Origin: Actinomadura rifamycini DSM 43936
Lineage (GTDB): Bacteria > Actinomycetota > Actinomycetes > Streptosporangiales > Streptosporangiaceae
Assembly (NCBI RefSeq): GCF_000425065.1
Contig: NZ_AULB01000011.1
Location: 124,001 to 188,000, forward strand
Direction: 5' to 3'
Length of the DNA: 64,000 bases
This document shows, in pieces, positions 16,826 through 25,498 of the stretch (position 1 is the stretch's first letter; each line of letters starts with the position of its first letter). A model generated the notes under the pieces. It was not told the DNA's origin, searched no databases, and saw only the letters and a program-made list of their open reading frames with translations. Both the position numbers and the translations under genes were made by a program.

Positions 16826-17697
16826 GTCCGTTCCCCGGCGGCCAGCAGCGCCCGCGCGCGGGCCAGGTGCGGGCGGTCGAGCATCGCGCCCCGGTGCGCG
16901 ACGACGCCCGCGCCGGGGGCGGCCTCGAACAGTCCGACGATCTCGCGGGCCTCCGCGAGTTCGTCCTCCGTCGGGGTGAACGCCTCGTTGATCACCGGGA
17001 CCTGGTCGGGGTGGATGGCGAGCATGCCGCGGAAGCCGTCCCGGCGGACCCGCGCGGCCCGCGCCCGCAGCCCGTCCAGGTCGCGGAAGTCGCCCTGGAT
17101 GGTCTCGATCGGCGCGACCCCGGCGGCGGCCGCGCCGAGCAGGCACAGGCTGCGCGCCAGCTCGTAGGTGAACGTGTACGCGCCGTCGGGGGCGCGGTTC
17201 CCGCTTGCGCCCACGGCGTCGGCGAGGTCCTCGGCGCCCCACGTCATGGCCGCGAGCCGCGGCGCGCCCTGGTAGGTGCCGGTGGTGAACATGCCCTCGG
17301 CGGTCTCGGTCACGAGGGCGATGACGCGGGTCGTCCCGCGCTCGGTCCCGGCGGCCGTCTCCAGCGCGGACAGGTAGTGGTCGAGGGTCTCCGCGTCCGC
17401 GCGTCCCCGCGCCTTGGGCAGCATGACGCCGCCCGGCCGGGACGGGACGACCGCCGCGAGGTCGGCGAGGGCGTGCGGGCCGTCGAGCGGGTTGATCCGC
17501 ACCCACAGCCGCCCCCGCTCGTCCTCGGGGCGGGCCGCGAGGAAGGCCGCGACCGCCGCGCGGGCCGCGGGTTTCGCCTCCTCGGCCACGGCGTCCTCCA
17601 GGTCGAGCAGGACGACGTCCGCCGCGCCCGCGGCGGCCTTCTCCATCTTCCGCTCGCTGTCGCCCGGGGCGAACAGCCAGGAACGTGCGCCGAACAT
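16822..17697 (-). CDS. CitE/HpcH-family CoA-ester lyase
   Basis: The 291-aa TIM-barrel protein begins R-S-W-L-F-A-P-G-D-S-E-R-K and has V-L-L-D-L-E-D-A-V with the conserved acid residues, then V-T-E-T-A-E-G and A-I-H-P-D-Q-V-P. This is the CitE-like group including citramalyl-CoA, malyl-CoA and related lyases. It would cleave a 3-hydroxy dicarboxylic acyl-CoA to acetyl-CoA or propionyl-CoA plus an oxoacid. Its stop overlaps the CoA-transferase start. Confidence 0.9.
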   Translation of the reverse strand: MFGARSWLFAPGDSERKMEKAAAGAADVVLLDLEDAVAEEAKPAARAAVAAFLAARPEDERGRLWVRINPLDGPHALADLAAVVPSRPGGVMLPKARGRADAETLDHYLSALETAAGTERGTTRVIALVTETAEGMFTTGTYQGAPRLAAMTWGAEDLADAVGASGNRAPDGAYTFTYELARSLCLLGAAAAGVAPIETIQGDFRDLDGLRARAARVRRDGFRGMLAIHPDQVPVINEAFTPTEDELAEAREIVGLFEAAPGAGVVAHRGAMLDRPHLARARALLAAGERT

Positions 17698-17727
17698 GCG
17701 TGCTCCGTCTCCTAGTACGACGTCTCC

Positions 17728-18894
17728 TCAGTACGACCTGGGCAGGCCGAGGACCTTCTCCGACAGGAAGTTCAGGATCATGTGGGGGCTGACCGGCGCG
17801 GTGCGCGGGATGAGGATCTCCCGCAGGTAGCGCTCGACGTGGTACTCCTGCGCGTAGCCCATGCCGCCGAGCGTCAGCATCGCGGTGTGGCACGCCTCGA
17901 AGCCGGCCTCGGCGGCCAGGTACTTGCCGGCGTTCGCCTCCACGCCGCAGTCCAGGCCCTTGTCGAACATCGCGGCGGCCTTCATCACCATCAGGTTCGC
18001 GGCCTCCAGCTGCGCCCAGCACTTCGCGAGCGGGTGCGCGATGCCCTGGTTCATCCCGATCGGACGGTCGAAGACGACGCGCTCGTTCGCGTAGCGTGCG
18101 GCGCGGTGGACCGCCGCGCGGCCGAGCCCGACGGCCTCGGCGGCGAGCAGGATCCGCTCCGGGTTGAGGCCGTGCAGGATGAGCTCGAAGCCGTCGCCCT
18201 CCGCCCCGATGCGGTCCTCCTCCGGGACCCACAGGTCGGTGAGGAACAGCATGTTGGAGTCGACGGCGTGCCGCCCCATCTTGTCGATCTTGCGGACCTC
18301 GGTCTTCGACCGGTCGAGGTCGGTGAAGAACAGCGACAGCCCGTCCGTCCTGCGCTCCACCCGGTCGAGCGGTGTGGTGCGGGCGAGCAGCATCATCTTG
18401 TCCGCGACCTGCGCGACGGAGATCCAGATCTTCTCGCCGTTGACCAGGTAGCCGCCGTCGCGGCGCTCCGCGCGGGTCCGCAGCCGGGTCGTGTCGAGCC
18501 CGGCGTCGGGCTCGGTCACCGCGAAGCAGATGCGGTGGTCCCCGGCGAGCACCGGCGGGATCATCCGCCGCCGCTGCTCCCCGGTGCCGAACAGGTTCAC
18601 CGGCTGCATGCTGAACACCGGGCCGTGGACGCTCGACGCGGCCGCCATGCCGCCGCCGGACTCGGCGACCGCCTGCATCATGACGGCCGCCTCGGCGATG
18701 CCGAGCCCGGCGCCGCCGACGTCCTCCGGCATCGCGACGCCCAGCCAGCCGGACTCCGCCATCGACGCGTGGAAGTCGTGCGGGAACACGCCCTCGCGGT
18801 CGCGGCGGAGCCAGTACTCGTCGGGGAACCGCGCGCAGTGCTCCAGCACGGCCTCGCGGATGCGGCGCTGGTCGTCGGTGAGCGTGAAGTCCAT
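17728..18894 (-). CDS. Acyl-CoA dehydrogenase (full-length)
   Basis: At 388 aa it has all three ACAD domains: F-A-V-T-E-P-D-A-G at the FAD/substrate site, W-I-S-V-A-Q-V loop, then R-x-V-F-D-R-P-I-G-x-N-Q-G and L-T-L-G-G-M-G-Y-A near the C-terminus. It introduces a double bond in an acyl-CoA and passes electrons to ETF. It lies between CaiB and CitE genes on one strand, with gaps of about 30 bases, so it probably belongs to the same pathway branch. Confidence 0.93.
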   Translation of the reverse strand: MDFTLTDDQRRIREAVLEHCARFPDEYWLRRDREGVFPHDFHASMAESGWLGVAMPEDVGGAGLGIAEAAVMMQAVAESGGGMAAASSVHGPVFSMQPVNLFGTGEQRRRMIPPVLAGDHRICFAVTEPDAGLDTTRLRTRAERRDGGYLVNGEKIWISVAQVADKMMLLARTTPLDRVERRTDGLSLFFTDLDRSKTEVRKIDKMGRHAVDSNMLFLTDLWVPEEDRIGAEGDGFELILHGLNPERILLAAEAVGLGRAAVHRAARYANERVVFDRPIGMNQGIAHPLAKCWAQLEAANLMVMKAAAMFDKGLDCGVEANAGKYLAAEAGFEACHTAMLTLGGMGYAQEYHVERYLREILIPRTAPVSPHMILNFLSEKVLGLPRSY

Positions 18895-18924
18895 GCGTCT
18901 CCCTGGTCGGTGGGGGCGGGGCGG

Positions 18925-20073
18925 TCAGGCGGGGCCGGGGCCGAGTCCGTCCAGGACCTCCGCGGTGTGGGCGCCGAGCCGGGGCGCGGGCCCGGCGACC
19001 CGGCCGGGCGTCCGGGAGAACCGGGCCGGGGCGCCGGGGAAGCGAACCGGCCCGTTCGGCGTCTCGACCGTTTCGAAGAACCCGGCCGCGTTCAGGTGCG
19101 GGTTGTCGAAGAGCTCGTCGAGGGTGCGGACGGGCGCGGCCGGGATGTCGAGCGACCGCAGCAGTCCGAGCCATTCGCCCGTCGTCCGCTCGCGGAACGT
19201 CTTCTCCAGCAGCGCGTAGACGGTGTCGATCTGCTCCGCGCGCCGTTCGAGGGTGGCGAACCGTTCGTCCGCCCACGCCGGGCGCACCGCCCCGACGAAC
19301 GCCGCCCACTGCTTGTCGTTGTAGACGAGCGCGGACACGTGCCCGTCCTTCGTGCGGTACGGCCTGCGGTTCGGCGCCAGCGCCCGCGGGTACCCGGCGG
19401 GGCCGAGCGGAGGGTCGAACATCGCGCCGTTGGCGTGCTCCACCAGCATGAACGCCGCCATGGTCTCGAACATGGCGACCTCGACCTCCTGGCCCTCGCC
19501 CGTCCGCTCCCGGTGGAACAGCGCCGCCATGGTCGCGTAGAGCGCGGTCATCCCGGCCACCTTGTCGGCCAGGATCGTGGCCGCGTACCCGGGCTCGCCC
19601 GCCAGCGCCTCCTGCGCCGATGGCAGGCCGCACTCCGCCTGGATGGTGTCGTCGTAGGCGGGCAGGCCCGCGTCCGGGCCGCTCCGCCCGTAGCCGTAGC
19701 AGTTGGTGTAGACGATGGACGGGTTGAGGGCCGCGACGTCCGCGTACCCGAACCCGAGCGCGGCGATGGCCCGCCCGCGCATCGAGTGGACGAACACGTC
19801 GCTCGTCCGGACGAGGCGGCGCAGCGCGTCGGCGCCCTCGGGGGTGCGCAGGTCGAGGACGACGCCGCGCTTGCCGCGGTTCACGTTGACGAAGACGCCC
19901 GACATGCCGGGCTCGGGCCCGACCGAGATGTAGCGGGTGTCGTCCCCCGCGGGCGGCTCGACCTTGACGACGTCCGCGCCCATGTCGGCCATGAGCTGCG
20001 TGCAGTAGGGGCCCATGACCATCGACGTCAGGTCGACGACGCGCACCCCGGACAGCGGGCCTGTGTGCTTCAT
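18925..20073 (-). CDS. CaiB/BaiF family (class III) CoA-transferase
   Basis: The 382-aa protein begins G-V-R-V-V-D-L-T-S-M-V-M-G-P-Y and contains G-A-D-V-V-K-V-E-P-P and N-R-G-K-R-G-V-V-L-D-L, typical of class III CoA-transferases. The catalytic aspartate is likely in A-Y-D-D-T-I-Q-A-E. ATG 20073 is chosen because the protein aligns with the family start; upstream codons read through the promoter. It heads the minus-strand operon and shares a promoter region with the divergent acyl-CoA ligase. Confidence 0.92.
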   Translation of the reverse strand: MKHTGPLSGVRVVDLTSMVMGPYCTQLMADMGADVVKVEPPAGDDTRYISVGPEPGMSGVFVNVNRGKRGVVLDLRTPEGADALRRLVRTSDVFVHSMRGRAIAALGFGYADVAALNPSIVYTNCYGYGRSGPDAGLPAYDDTIQAECGLPSAQEALAGEPGYAATILADKVAGMTALYATMAALFHRERTGEGQEVEVAMFETMAAFMLVEHANGAMFDPPLGPAGYPRALAPNRRPYRTKDGHVSALVYNDKQWAAFVGAVRPAWADERFATLERRAEQIDTVYALLEKTFRERTTGEWLGLLRSLDIPAAPVRTLDELFDNPHLNAAGFFETVETPNGPVRFPGAPARFSRTPGRVAGPAPRLGAHTAEVLDGLGPGPA

Positions 20074-20130
20074 CCTGCGAGCCTCCGCGGCGGTCTCGGC
20101 CGGAACGGTCCCGATCCGGGCTAAAGGTAG

Positions 20131-20146
20131 AATACTTGTAAGGATA
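20131..20146. promoter_or_regulatory. Operator-like palindrome, site B
   Basis: AATACTTGTAAGGATA reads on the other strand as TATCCTTACAAGTATT, nearly the same as site A. It lies in the AT-rich 89-base gap between the CaiB gene and the divergent acyl-CoA ligase, where one bound repressor could block both promoters. Confidence 0.5.
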
Positions 20147-20162
20147 GTGATATCAACATCGG

Positions 20163-21714
20163 GTGAGCAGCAGCCGGACGATCGCTCGGGTCCTGGACGC
20201 CGCACTCGCGGAGCGTCCGCACGCCACCGCCGTCGAGGCCGCCTCCGGCGCCTGGACCTACGCCGACCTGGACGACCGGGCGCGCCGCGCCGCGGGCGCG
20301 CTGCGGTCCCTCGGGGTGCGGCCGGGCGACCGGGTCGCGGCCTGCCTGCCCAACGACCTCGACATCGTCGCCGCCTTCCACGGCGCGCAGCGGATCGGCG
20401 CGATCTGGGCGGGCATCGGGGAGGCCCTCGCCGAAGCCGAGCAGCGCGACCTGCACGACCTCTGCGACCCCGCCGTCGTGCTGGCCGGTCCGCGCTGCGC
20501 CCTCACCGCGCCGACCCGCGTCGACCCCGACCGCTGGGCCGACCTCCTGGAGCGCGGCGCGGAGGCGCCCCCGGCCGAGGCGGACGCCGACGCGCCCGCG
20601 GGCATCGCGTTCACCAGCGGGACGTCCGGCCGCCCGAAGGCGGTCGTGCACAGCCACCGCACCCTGCTGCTGCCCGGCCGGGCCCTCGTCGAGACCCGCG
20701 GGTGGGGCCCCGAGCTGCGCAAGGGCGACAGCTTCCCGCTGACGATCCTCAACCTCATGGTGCTGTCGACGCTGCTCACCGCGCAGGCGGGCGGCTGCTC
20801 GGTCGTGATGGACCGGCGCGACGCCGACGGCATCGCCGCCTGGATCGCCGGGCACCGCGTCACGGTGTGGAACGCCGCCCCCGCGCAGCTCTACGACCTC
20901 GCCCGGCGCCCCGACCTCGACCTCTCCGCGCTGCGCGAAGTGTGGAGCGGCGGCGGCGACACCCCCGACGCGGTGCGGCGCGCGTTCGCCGCGACGCACG
21001 GGATCGTCCCGCGCGCCACCTACGGGCTGACCGAAGCGCCGACCGTCGTCTCGATCGACCCGCCGGGGGAGGAGTGGCGCCCCCGCGCCAGCGGCCGGAC
21101 GCTCCCGTACCTCGACGTCGCCGCGTACGGCGACGACGGCGGGCGGCTGCCGCCGGGCGGGCTCGGCGAGCTGAGGCTGAGCCCGGTCACCGGCGGCCCG
21201 TGGGCGGGCGCGTGGCGGCCGATGCTCGGGCACTGGGCGGACGGCGGCGTCCGCCCGCCCGCCCCCGGCCCCCCCCCCCCCGGCCCACCCCCCGCCCGCC
21301 CCCGGCCCCGTCCCGACCGGCGACATCGGGACGGTCGACGCCGACGGCTGGGTGACGGTCCTCGACCGCAAGAAGCTCGTCATCGTCCGGGGCGGCGCGA
21401 ACGTCTACCCGCTCGAAGTGGAGCGGGTGCTCGGCGCGCACCCGGACGTCGGCCGGGTCGCGGTGTGCGGGGTGCCCGACGACCGCCTCGGGCAGCGGGT
21501 GGCCGCCGTCCTGGAGGGCACCGGCCCCCCGCCCGACGTCGCGGCGCTCGCCGGCGCCTGCCGCGCCGAACTCGCGCCGTACAAGGTGCCCGAGATCTGG
21601 GTCCGGGTCGAGACCCTGCCGGTGAACGCGATGGGCAAGGTGCAGCGTGCCGGGCTGCCCGACCTGGTCGAACGGCACCGCGAGGCGGGAGCGCACACGT
21701 GGACGGGCCGGTGA
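20163..21714 (+). CDS. AMP-forming acyl-CoA synthetase, interrupted by a frameshift at a 13-C run
   Basis: The first part, from GTG 20163, has the P-loop F-T-S-G-T-S-G-R-P-K-A, the A5 motif A-T-Y-G-L-T-E-A and W-R-P-M-L-G-H-W. After a proline-coding low-complexity stretch with C13 at 21269-21281, the family pattern resumes one frame later as T-G-D-I-G-T-V-D-A-D-G-W and L-D-R-K-K-L-V-I-V-R-G-G, ending with A-M-G-K-V-Q. One C too many (or two missing) explains it. This may be a sequencing or assembly error or a real, possibly slippage-prone, frameshift. No clear ribosome-binding site precedes the GTG. Intact, it would activate a carboxylic acid to its CoA ester. Confidence 0.75.
21251..21312 (+). 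repeat. C-rich low-complexity tract with C13 homopolymer inside the ligase gene
   Basis: The stretch is almost only C with single G bases and one A. The uninterrupted run of 13 C at 21269-21281 is the longest homopolymer I noticed in the window, and the reading frame changes across it. Confidence 0.85.
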
Positions 21715-22487
21715 GCGGGCCCGGCGGGGCCGCCGCGCGGATGTTCGGGCTCGACGGCCGCGTCGCGATCGTGACCGGGGCGTCGTCCGGGCTGGGCGCG
21801 GCGGTGGCCGAGGCGCTCGCCGCGCTCGGCGCCCGGGTCGCCGCGGTCGCCCGCCGCCGCGACCGGCTCGACGCGCTCGCCGCGCGGACCGGCGGGCTCG
21901 CCGTCGCCTGCGACCTGTCCGACCCGTCGCGCGCCGGGTCCGTCGTCGCGGCGGCGGCCGAAGGGCTCGGGCCGCCGGAGATCCTCGTCAACGCGGCCGG
22001 GAGCATGTTCACCGAGGAGCGCGCCGAGGCCGAGCCGCTCGACGCCGTCCGCCGCACCCTGGACCTCAACCTCGTCGCGCCGATGGCGCTCGCGCAGGCG
22101 TGCTTCCCGCACATGCGGGACGCGGGCCGCGGGACGATCGTCAACGTCTCGTCCATCAGCGGCCGGGTCGGCGTGCCCGGCATCCCCCAGGCGTCCTACG
22201 CGGCGAGCAAGGCGGGGCTGTCGGGGCTGACGGCGGAGCTGGCGGTGCAGTGGGCGCGGCACTCGATCCGGGTGAACACGGTCGCGCCCGGGTTCTTCCG
22301 CAGCGAGATCACCGGCCCGCTCTACGGCAGCGAGCGCGGCGCGGAGTACCTGCGCCGGAACACGCCGCTGCCGAAGGAGGGCGCCCCGGACGACGTCGTC
22401 GGCGCCGTCGTCTGGCTCGCCGGGGACGCCGGGAGCTACGTCACGGGGCAGACGATCGTCGTCGACGGGGGCTGGACCGCGCGCTAG
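21711..22487 (+). CDS. Short-chain dehydrogenase/reductase
   Basis: About 258 aa from GTG 21711, which overlaps the stop of the ligase (GTGA); ATG 21741 is an alternative. Motifs are T-G-A-S-S-G-L-G-A-A, N-A-A-G, V-S-S-I-S-G and Y-A-A-S-K, with the C-terminal V-T-G-Q-T-I-V-V-D-G-G. It is a classical NAD(P)-dependent SDR coupled to the acyl-CoA ligase and converges with the GntR gene, whose last bases it overlaps. Confidence 0.88.
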   Translation: MSGPGGAAARMFGLDGRVAIVTGASSGLGAAVAEALAALGARVAAVARRRDRLDALAARTGGLAVACDLSDPSRAGSVVAAAAEGLGPPEILVNAAGSMFTEERAEAEPLDAVRRTLDLNLVAPMALAQACFPHMRDAGRGTIVNVSSISGRVGVPGIPQASYAASKAGLSGLTAELAVQWARHSIRVNTVAPGFFRSEITGPLYGSERGAEYLRRNTPLPKEGAPDDVVGAVVWLAGDAGSYVTGQTIVVDGGWTAR

Positions 22488-23290
22488 ACGCGGGTGCCGC
22501 GGCTGGCCTGCATCGCCTGGCGGGCCTGCGCCGACGACGCGTTGACGACGTCGTCGTCGAACCGGTCCAGGAGCAGCTCCTGCGTCGCGGCCACGTGCGC
22601 GCGGGCGAGCCGCCCGGCCTCCCGGTGGCGCCCGGCGGCGATCTCGTCGCGGATGCGGCCGTGGACGCCGACGACGCTCTCCGCCTCCTCGCGGGACGGG
22701 TACTCGCCGCGGCGGGTCAGCGCCTCGGCCCACGTCACCTCCTGCGCCGACCACAGCGCGACGAGGCTGCTGACGATGTACCGGACCGTCGCGTTCGGCG
22801 TGAACGACACCAGCAGGTCGTGGAACTCCCGGGCCGTGCGGGTGAAGGCGAGGCCGTCGCCGACCAGCGCGCGGGAGGCGTCGATGTTGGCGGTCAGCGC
22901 GGGGACGACCGCCTCCCCGCGGTCGGGGCGGCGGGCGCACTCGGCGGCGCACATCGGCTCCAGCGTCTGCAGCCCCTCGGCGAGGTCGCGCAGCGTGACC
23001 CGCCCGCCCTGGAGGACGAGGCCGAGATGGTACGCGGCGGACGCGCCGTCCGGGCGGTGCACCTCGGCGCCGCCGACGTTGCCGCGCCGGACGGTCACCA
23101 GCCCCTCGGTCTCGAGGATGCGCAGCGCCTCGCGGACGGAGGGGTAGCTGACGCCGAACTCCTGGACGAGATGGTCCTGGGTGGGCAGCCGGTACGAGTC
23201 GTCCCCGGCGAGGATCCGGCCGCGCAGTTCGTCGGCGACGGTCTCGGCGATGCGGCGCTGCGGGACGCGGGTCTGTCGGATGGGCGTCAC
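22484..23290 (-). CDS. GntR-family transcription regulator, FadR/FCD subgroup
   Basis: The 268-aa protein has an N-terminal winged HTH (R-L-P-T-Q-D-H-L-V-Q-E-F-G-V-S-Y-P-S-V-R-E-A-L-R-I-L-E-T-E-G, written here with breaks, residues about 35-64) and an all-helical FCD-type ligand domain. GTG 23290 is preferred because GAGGAG lies 8 bases upstream; a TTG at 23314 also opens the frame. It sits between the ligase/CaiB promoters and the four-gene dehydrogenase operon and is the likeliest regulator of the similar palindromes there. FCD regulators usually respond to organic acids or acyl compounds. Confidence 0.9.
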   Translation of the reverse strand: MTPIRQTRVPQRRIAETVADELRGRILAGDDSYRLPTQDHLVQEFGVSYPSVREALRILETEGLVTVRRGNVGGAEVHRPDGASAAYHLGLVLQGGRVTLRDLAEGLQTLEPMCAAECARRPDRGEAVVPALTANIDASRALVGDGLAFTRTAREFHDLLVSFTPNATVRYIVSSLVALWSAQEVTWAEALTRRGEYPSREEAESVVGVHGRIRDEIAAGRHREAGRLARAHVAATQELLLDRFDDDVVNASSAQARQAMQASRGTRV

Positions 23291-23344
23291 GCAGTCCGCT
23301 CCTCGGGATCCCAATGCATGCCGCGAGTATAGTGTCCGGCACTG

Positions 23345-23375
23345 GATTGCGAGTATTGCAATCCTTATAAGGTTA
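23345..23375. promoter_or_regulatory. Operator-like palindrome, site C, with extra half sites
   Basis: ATCCTTATAAGGTTA (23361-23375) holds the perfect 10-bp palindrome CCTTATAAGG. TTGCGAGTATTG just upstream matches TTGCAAGTATTG of site A at all but one position, and GCGAGTATAG occurs again near 23323. The array lies between the divergent GntR gene and acyl-CoA dehydrogenase operon, suggesting autoregulation plus control of the operon. Confidence 0.5.
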
Positions 23376-23390
23376 ACTTACCGTACGGGC

Positions 23391-24560
23391 ATGGACTTCA
23401 CGATGGGGCCGGCCGCCGCCGCGCTCCGCGACGAGCTGCGCGGGCTGGTGGCGCGGCACGTCCCGCCCGGCTACCTCGGAGCCTTCACCGACGACCCCGC
23501 GGACCTCGAGACCGCCCAGAAGTTCTGCCGCCTGCTCGCCGAGCGCGGCCTGCTCTGCCCGGCCTGGCCCGCCGAGTACGGCGGGCGGGACGCCTCCCAC
23601 TGGGAGCAGACGGTCGTCCGCGAGGAGATGTGGGCCCACCACGAACCGCGCGGCGCCCAGTACATGGGCGTCAACTGGGTCGGGCCGACGATCATGCGGC
23701 ACGGCACCGCGGCGCAGCGCCGCGCCCACCTGCCGCCGATCGCCCGCGGCGAGGTCGTCTGGTGCCAGGGCTTCAGCGAGCCCGACGCCGGGTCCGACCT
23801 GGCGGCGCTGCGCACCGCCGCCCGGCGCGACGGCGACGACTGGGTGATCTCCGGCCAGAAGGTCTGGACCTCCTACGCGACCATGGCGCAGTGGTGCTTC
23901 CTGCTCGCCCGCACCGCCCGCCGCGAACGGCGGCAGCAGGGGCTGACGATCTTCCTCGTGCCGATGGGCGCCCCCGGCGTCGAGGTCCGTCCGATCGGCG
24001 CCCTGCTGGGCCCGCACCACCTCAACGAGGTGTTCCTCGACGACGTGCGGGTCGGCCCCGGCGCCGTGCTCGGCGAAGCCGGCGAGGGCTGGGCGGTCGT
24101 CCAGGAGGTCCTGTCGTTCGAACGGGTCGGCATCGCCCGCTACGCGCGCTGCGAGCGGCTGCTGCAGGCCGCGCCGCGCGTCCTCGGCGACGCCTGGGAC
24201 GAGCTGCCCGCCGAGCTGCGGGTGCGGTGGGCGCGGATGCTGGCGCACTGCCGCCGCGCCCGCCTGCTCGCCTACCGCGTCGTCGCCGTGCAGCACGAGG
24301 GCCGGGTCGCGCCCGCCGACGCGGCGGCCTACCGGATCGCCGTGACCCGGCTCGACCAGGACAGCGCCGACGTCCTCGCGGAGATCGCCGAGTGCACCGA
24401 ACCCGCCCCGGACGGCGACCCGGGCGCGGACGCCGAGGCCGCGCGGTTCCGCCGCGCCGTCGAGGACCACCGGACGTACGCGCACGCCTCGACCGTCGCC
24501 TCCGGGAGCATCGACGTGCAGCGGATGCTGCTGGCCCGCGCACTGCTGGCGGCGCCGTGA
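23391..24560 (+). CDS. Acyl-CoA dehydrogenase, full-length subunit (first of four)
   Basis: The 389-aa protein has C-Q-G-F-S-E-P-D-A-G-S-D-L-A-A-L, W-T-S-Y-A near the FAD and L-N-E-V-F-L-D-D-V. The C-terminus ends A-S-G-S-I-D-V-Q-R-M-L-L. This resembles the FAD-binding large partner of heteromeric actinobacterial dehydrogenases. There is no clear ribosome-binding site before ATG 23391, which lies 16 bases after site C, so the mRNA may be leaderless. It is coupled (GTGA) to the next gene. Confidence 0.9.
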   Translation: MDFTMGPAAAALRDELRGLVARHVPPGYLGAFTDDPADLETAQKFCRLLAERGLLCPAWPAEYGGRDASHWEQTVVREEMWAHHEPRGAQYMGVNWVGPTIMRHGTAAQRRAHLPPIARGEVVWCQGFSEPDAGSDLAALRTAARRDGDDWVISGQKVWTSYATMAQWCFLLARTARRERRQQGLTIFLVPMGAPGVEVRPIGALLGPHHLNEVFLDDVRVGPGAVLGEAGEGWAVVQEVLSFERVGIARYARCERLLQAAPRVLGDAWDELPAELRVRWARMLAHCRRARLLAYRVVAVQHEGRVAPADAAAYRIAVTRLDQDSADVLAEIAECTEPAPDGDPGADAEAARFRRAVEDHRTYAHASTVASGSIDVQRMLLARALLAAP

Positions 24561-25498
24561 ACACCGAACCGAGCGAGGAGGCCGCCGAGTACGGGCGGCA
24601 GGCGGTCCGCGCGTTCGGGGCCGCGGGCGGCGACGCGCTCGTCCGGGACGCCGAGCGCGAACCCGCCCGCCGGGCGGACCGCGTCGCGCCGGTGCTGGAC
24701 GCCCTCGGCGCGTGGGACCTCGAACCGCGCCGCGACCCCGCCGACCTCGAAGCCGCGGCGGCGCTGTGCCGCGCCGCCGGGCACTGGGCCGTCCCCTACC
24801 CGGTCGCCGAACGCCTCGCCCGCCCCGCCGACCTGGACACCGACGCGCTCGCGGTCGTCGCCGGCGCCGCCCCCAAAGCCCCCGCGGCCGGGCTCGGCCT
24901 GCGCTGGACCGCGGTGACGCTGGACGGGCGCCGCGGCACTGCCGCCCCCTTCCCGCAGGCCGGCGGGCCCCGCGCGTCCGCGTTCGTCACCGGGCTCGAC
25001 GTCCGCCCGCTCGACGCGGACGGCGCGGGCGACGTCGCGCTCGGCCTGGTCCTGCCGTGCTGGACGCTCCTCGGGATGCTCGACCGCGCGGTCGGCCTCA
25101 CCCGCGCGCACGTCCTCGCCCGCGAGCAGTTCGGGCGGCCGCTCGCCGAGCAGCAGGGCGTCCGGTTCCGGCTCACCGATGTTGAGGTGGAGCGGAGCGG
25201 CGTCGAAGCCCTCGCGAAGTACGCGCTGTGGAGCGTCCAGGCGGACCTGCCGGAAGCGCTGGACGACGCCCTCGCGCTGCGGCTCGCGGCGCTGGAGGCG
25301 GCCGACGCCGTGTTCCGCACCGCGCACCTGCTGCACGGCGCCGTCGGCTTCTGCGACGAGTCCCCGCTGTCGTGGCTGTCGCGCTACAGCCGCCCGATCC
25401 GGCGGCTGCCCCTCGGCCCGTCCGCGACCGCGGACCGGCTGACCCGCCGGATCGGGCGCCGGGGCCTGACCGGCCTGTTCCCGGGCGGCGACCGGTGA
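24557..25498 (+). CDS. Acyl-CoA dehydrogenase, degenerate small subunit (second of four)
   Basis: At 313 aa its N-terminal and middle domains are short and degenerate, while the C-terminal helical domain keeps R-E-Q-F-G-R-P-L-A-E-Q-Q-G and L-L-H-G-A-V-G-F-C-D-E. In the steroid-degrading FadE pairs, such a subunit contributes the catalytic acidic residue and combines with a FAD-binding partner. GTG start overlaps the previous stop and the following gene starts in the same way. Confidence 0.85.
   Translation: MNTEPSEEAAEYGRQAVRAFGAAGGDALVRDAEREPARRADRVAPVLDALGAWDLEPRRDPADLEAAAALCRAAGHWAVPYPVAERLARPADLDTDALAVVAGAAPKAPAAGLGLRWTAVTLDGRRGTAAPFPQAGGPRASAFVTGLDVRPLDADGAGDVALGLVLPCWTLLGMLDRAVGLTRAHVLAREQFGRPLAEQQGVRFRLTDVEVERSGVEALAKYALWSVQADLPEALDDALALRLAALEAADAVFRTAHLLHGAVGFCDESPLSWLSRYSRPIRRLPLGPSATADRLTRRIGRRGLTGLFPGGDR

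Noticed and set aside
15554..19633. A minus-strand open frame of about 1,360 codons
   Set aside because: It joins the true CoA-transferase frame to antisense or out-of-frame Arg/Gly-rich translation of the CitE, ACAD and CaiB genes. Only the last 423 codons match a family.
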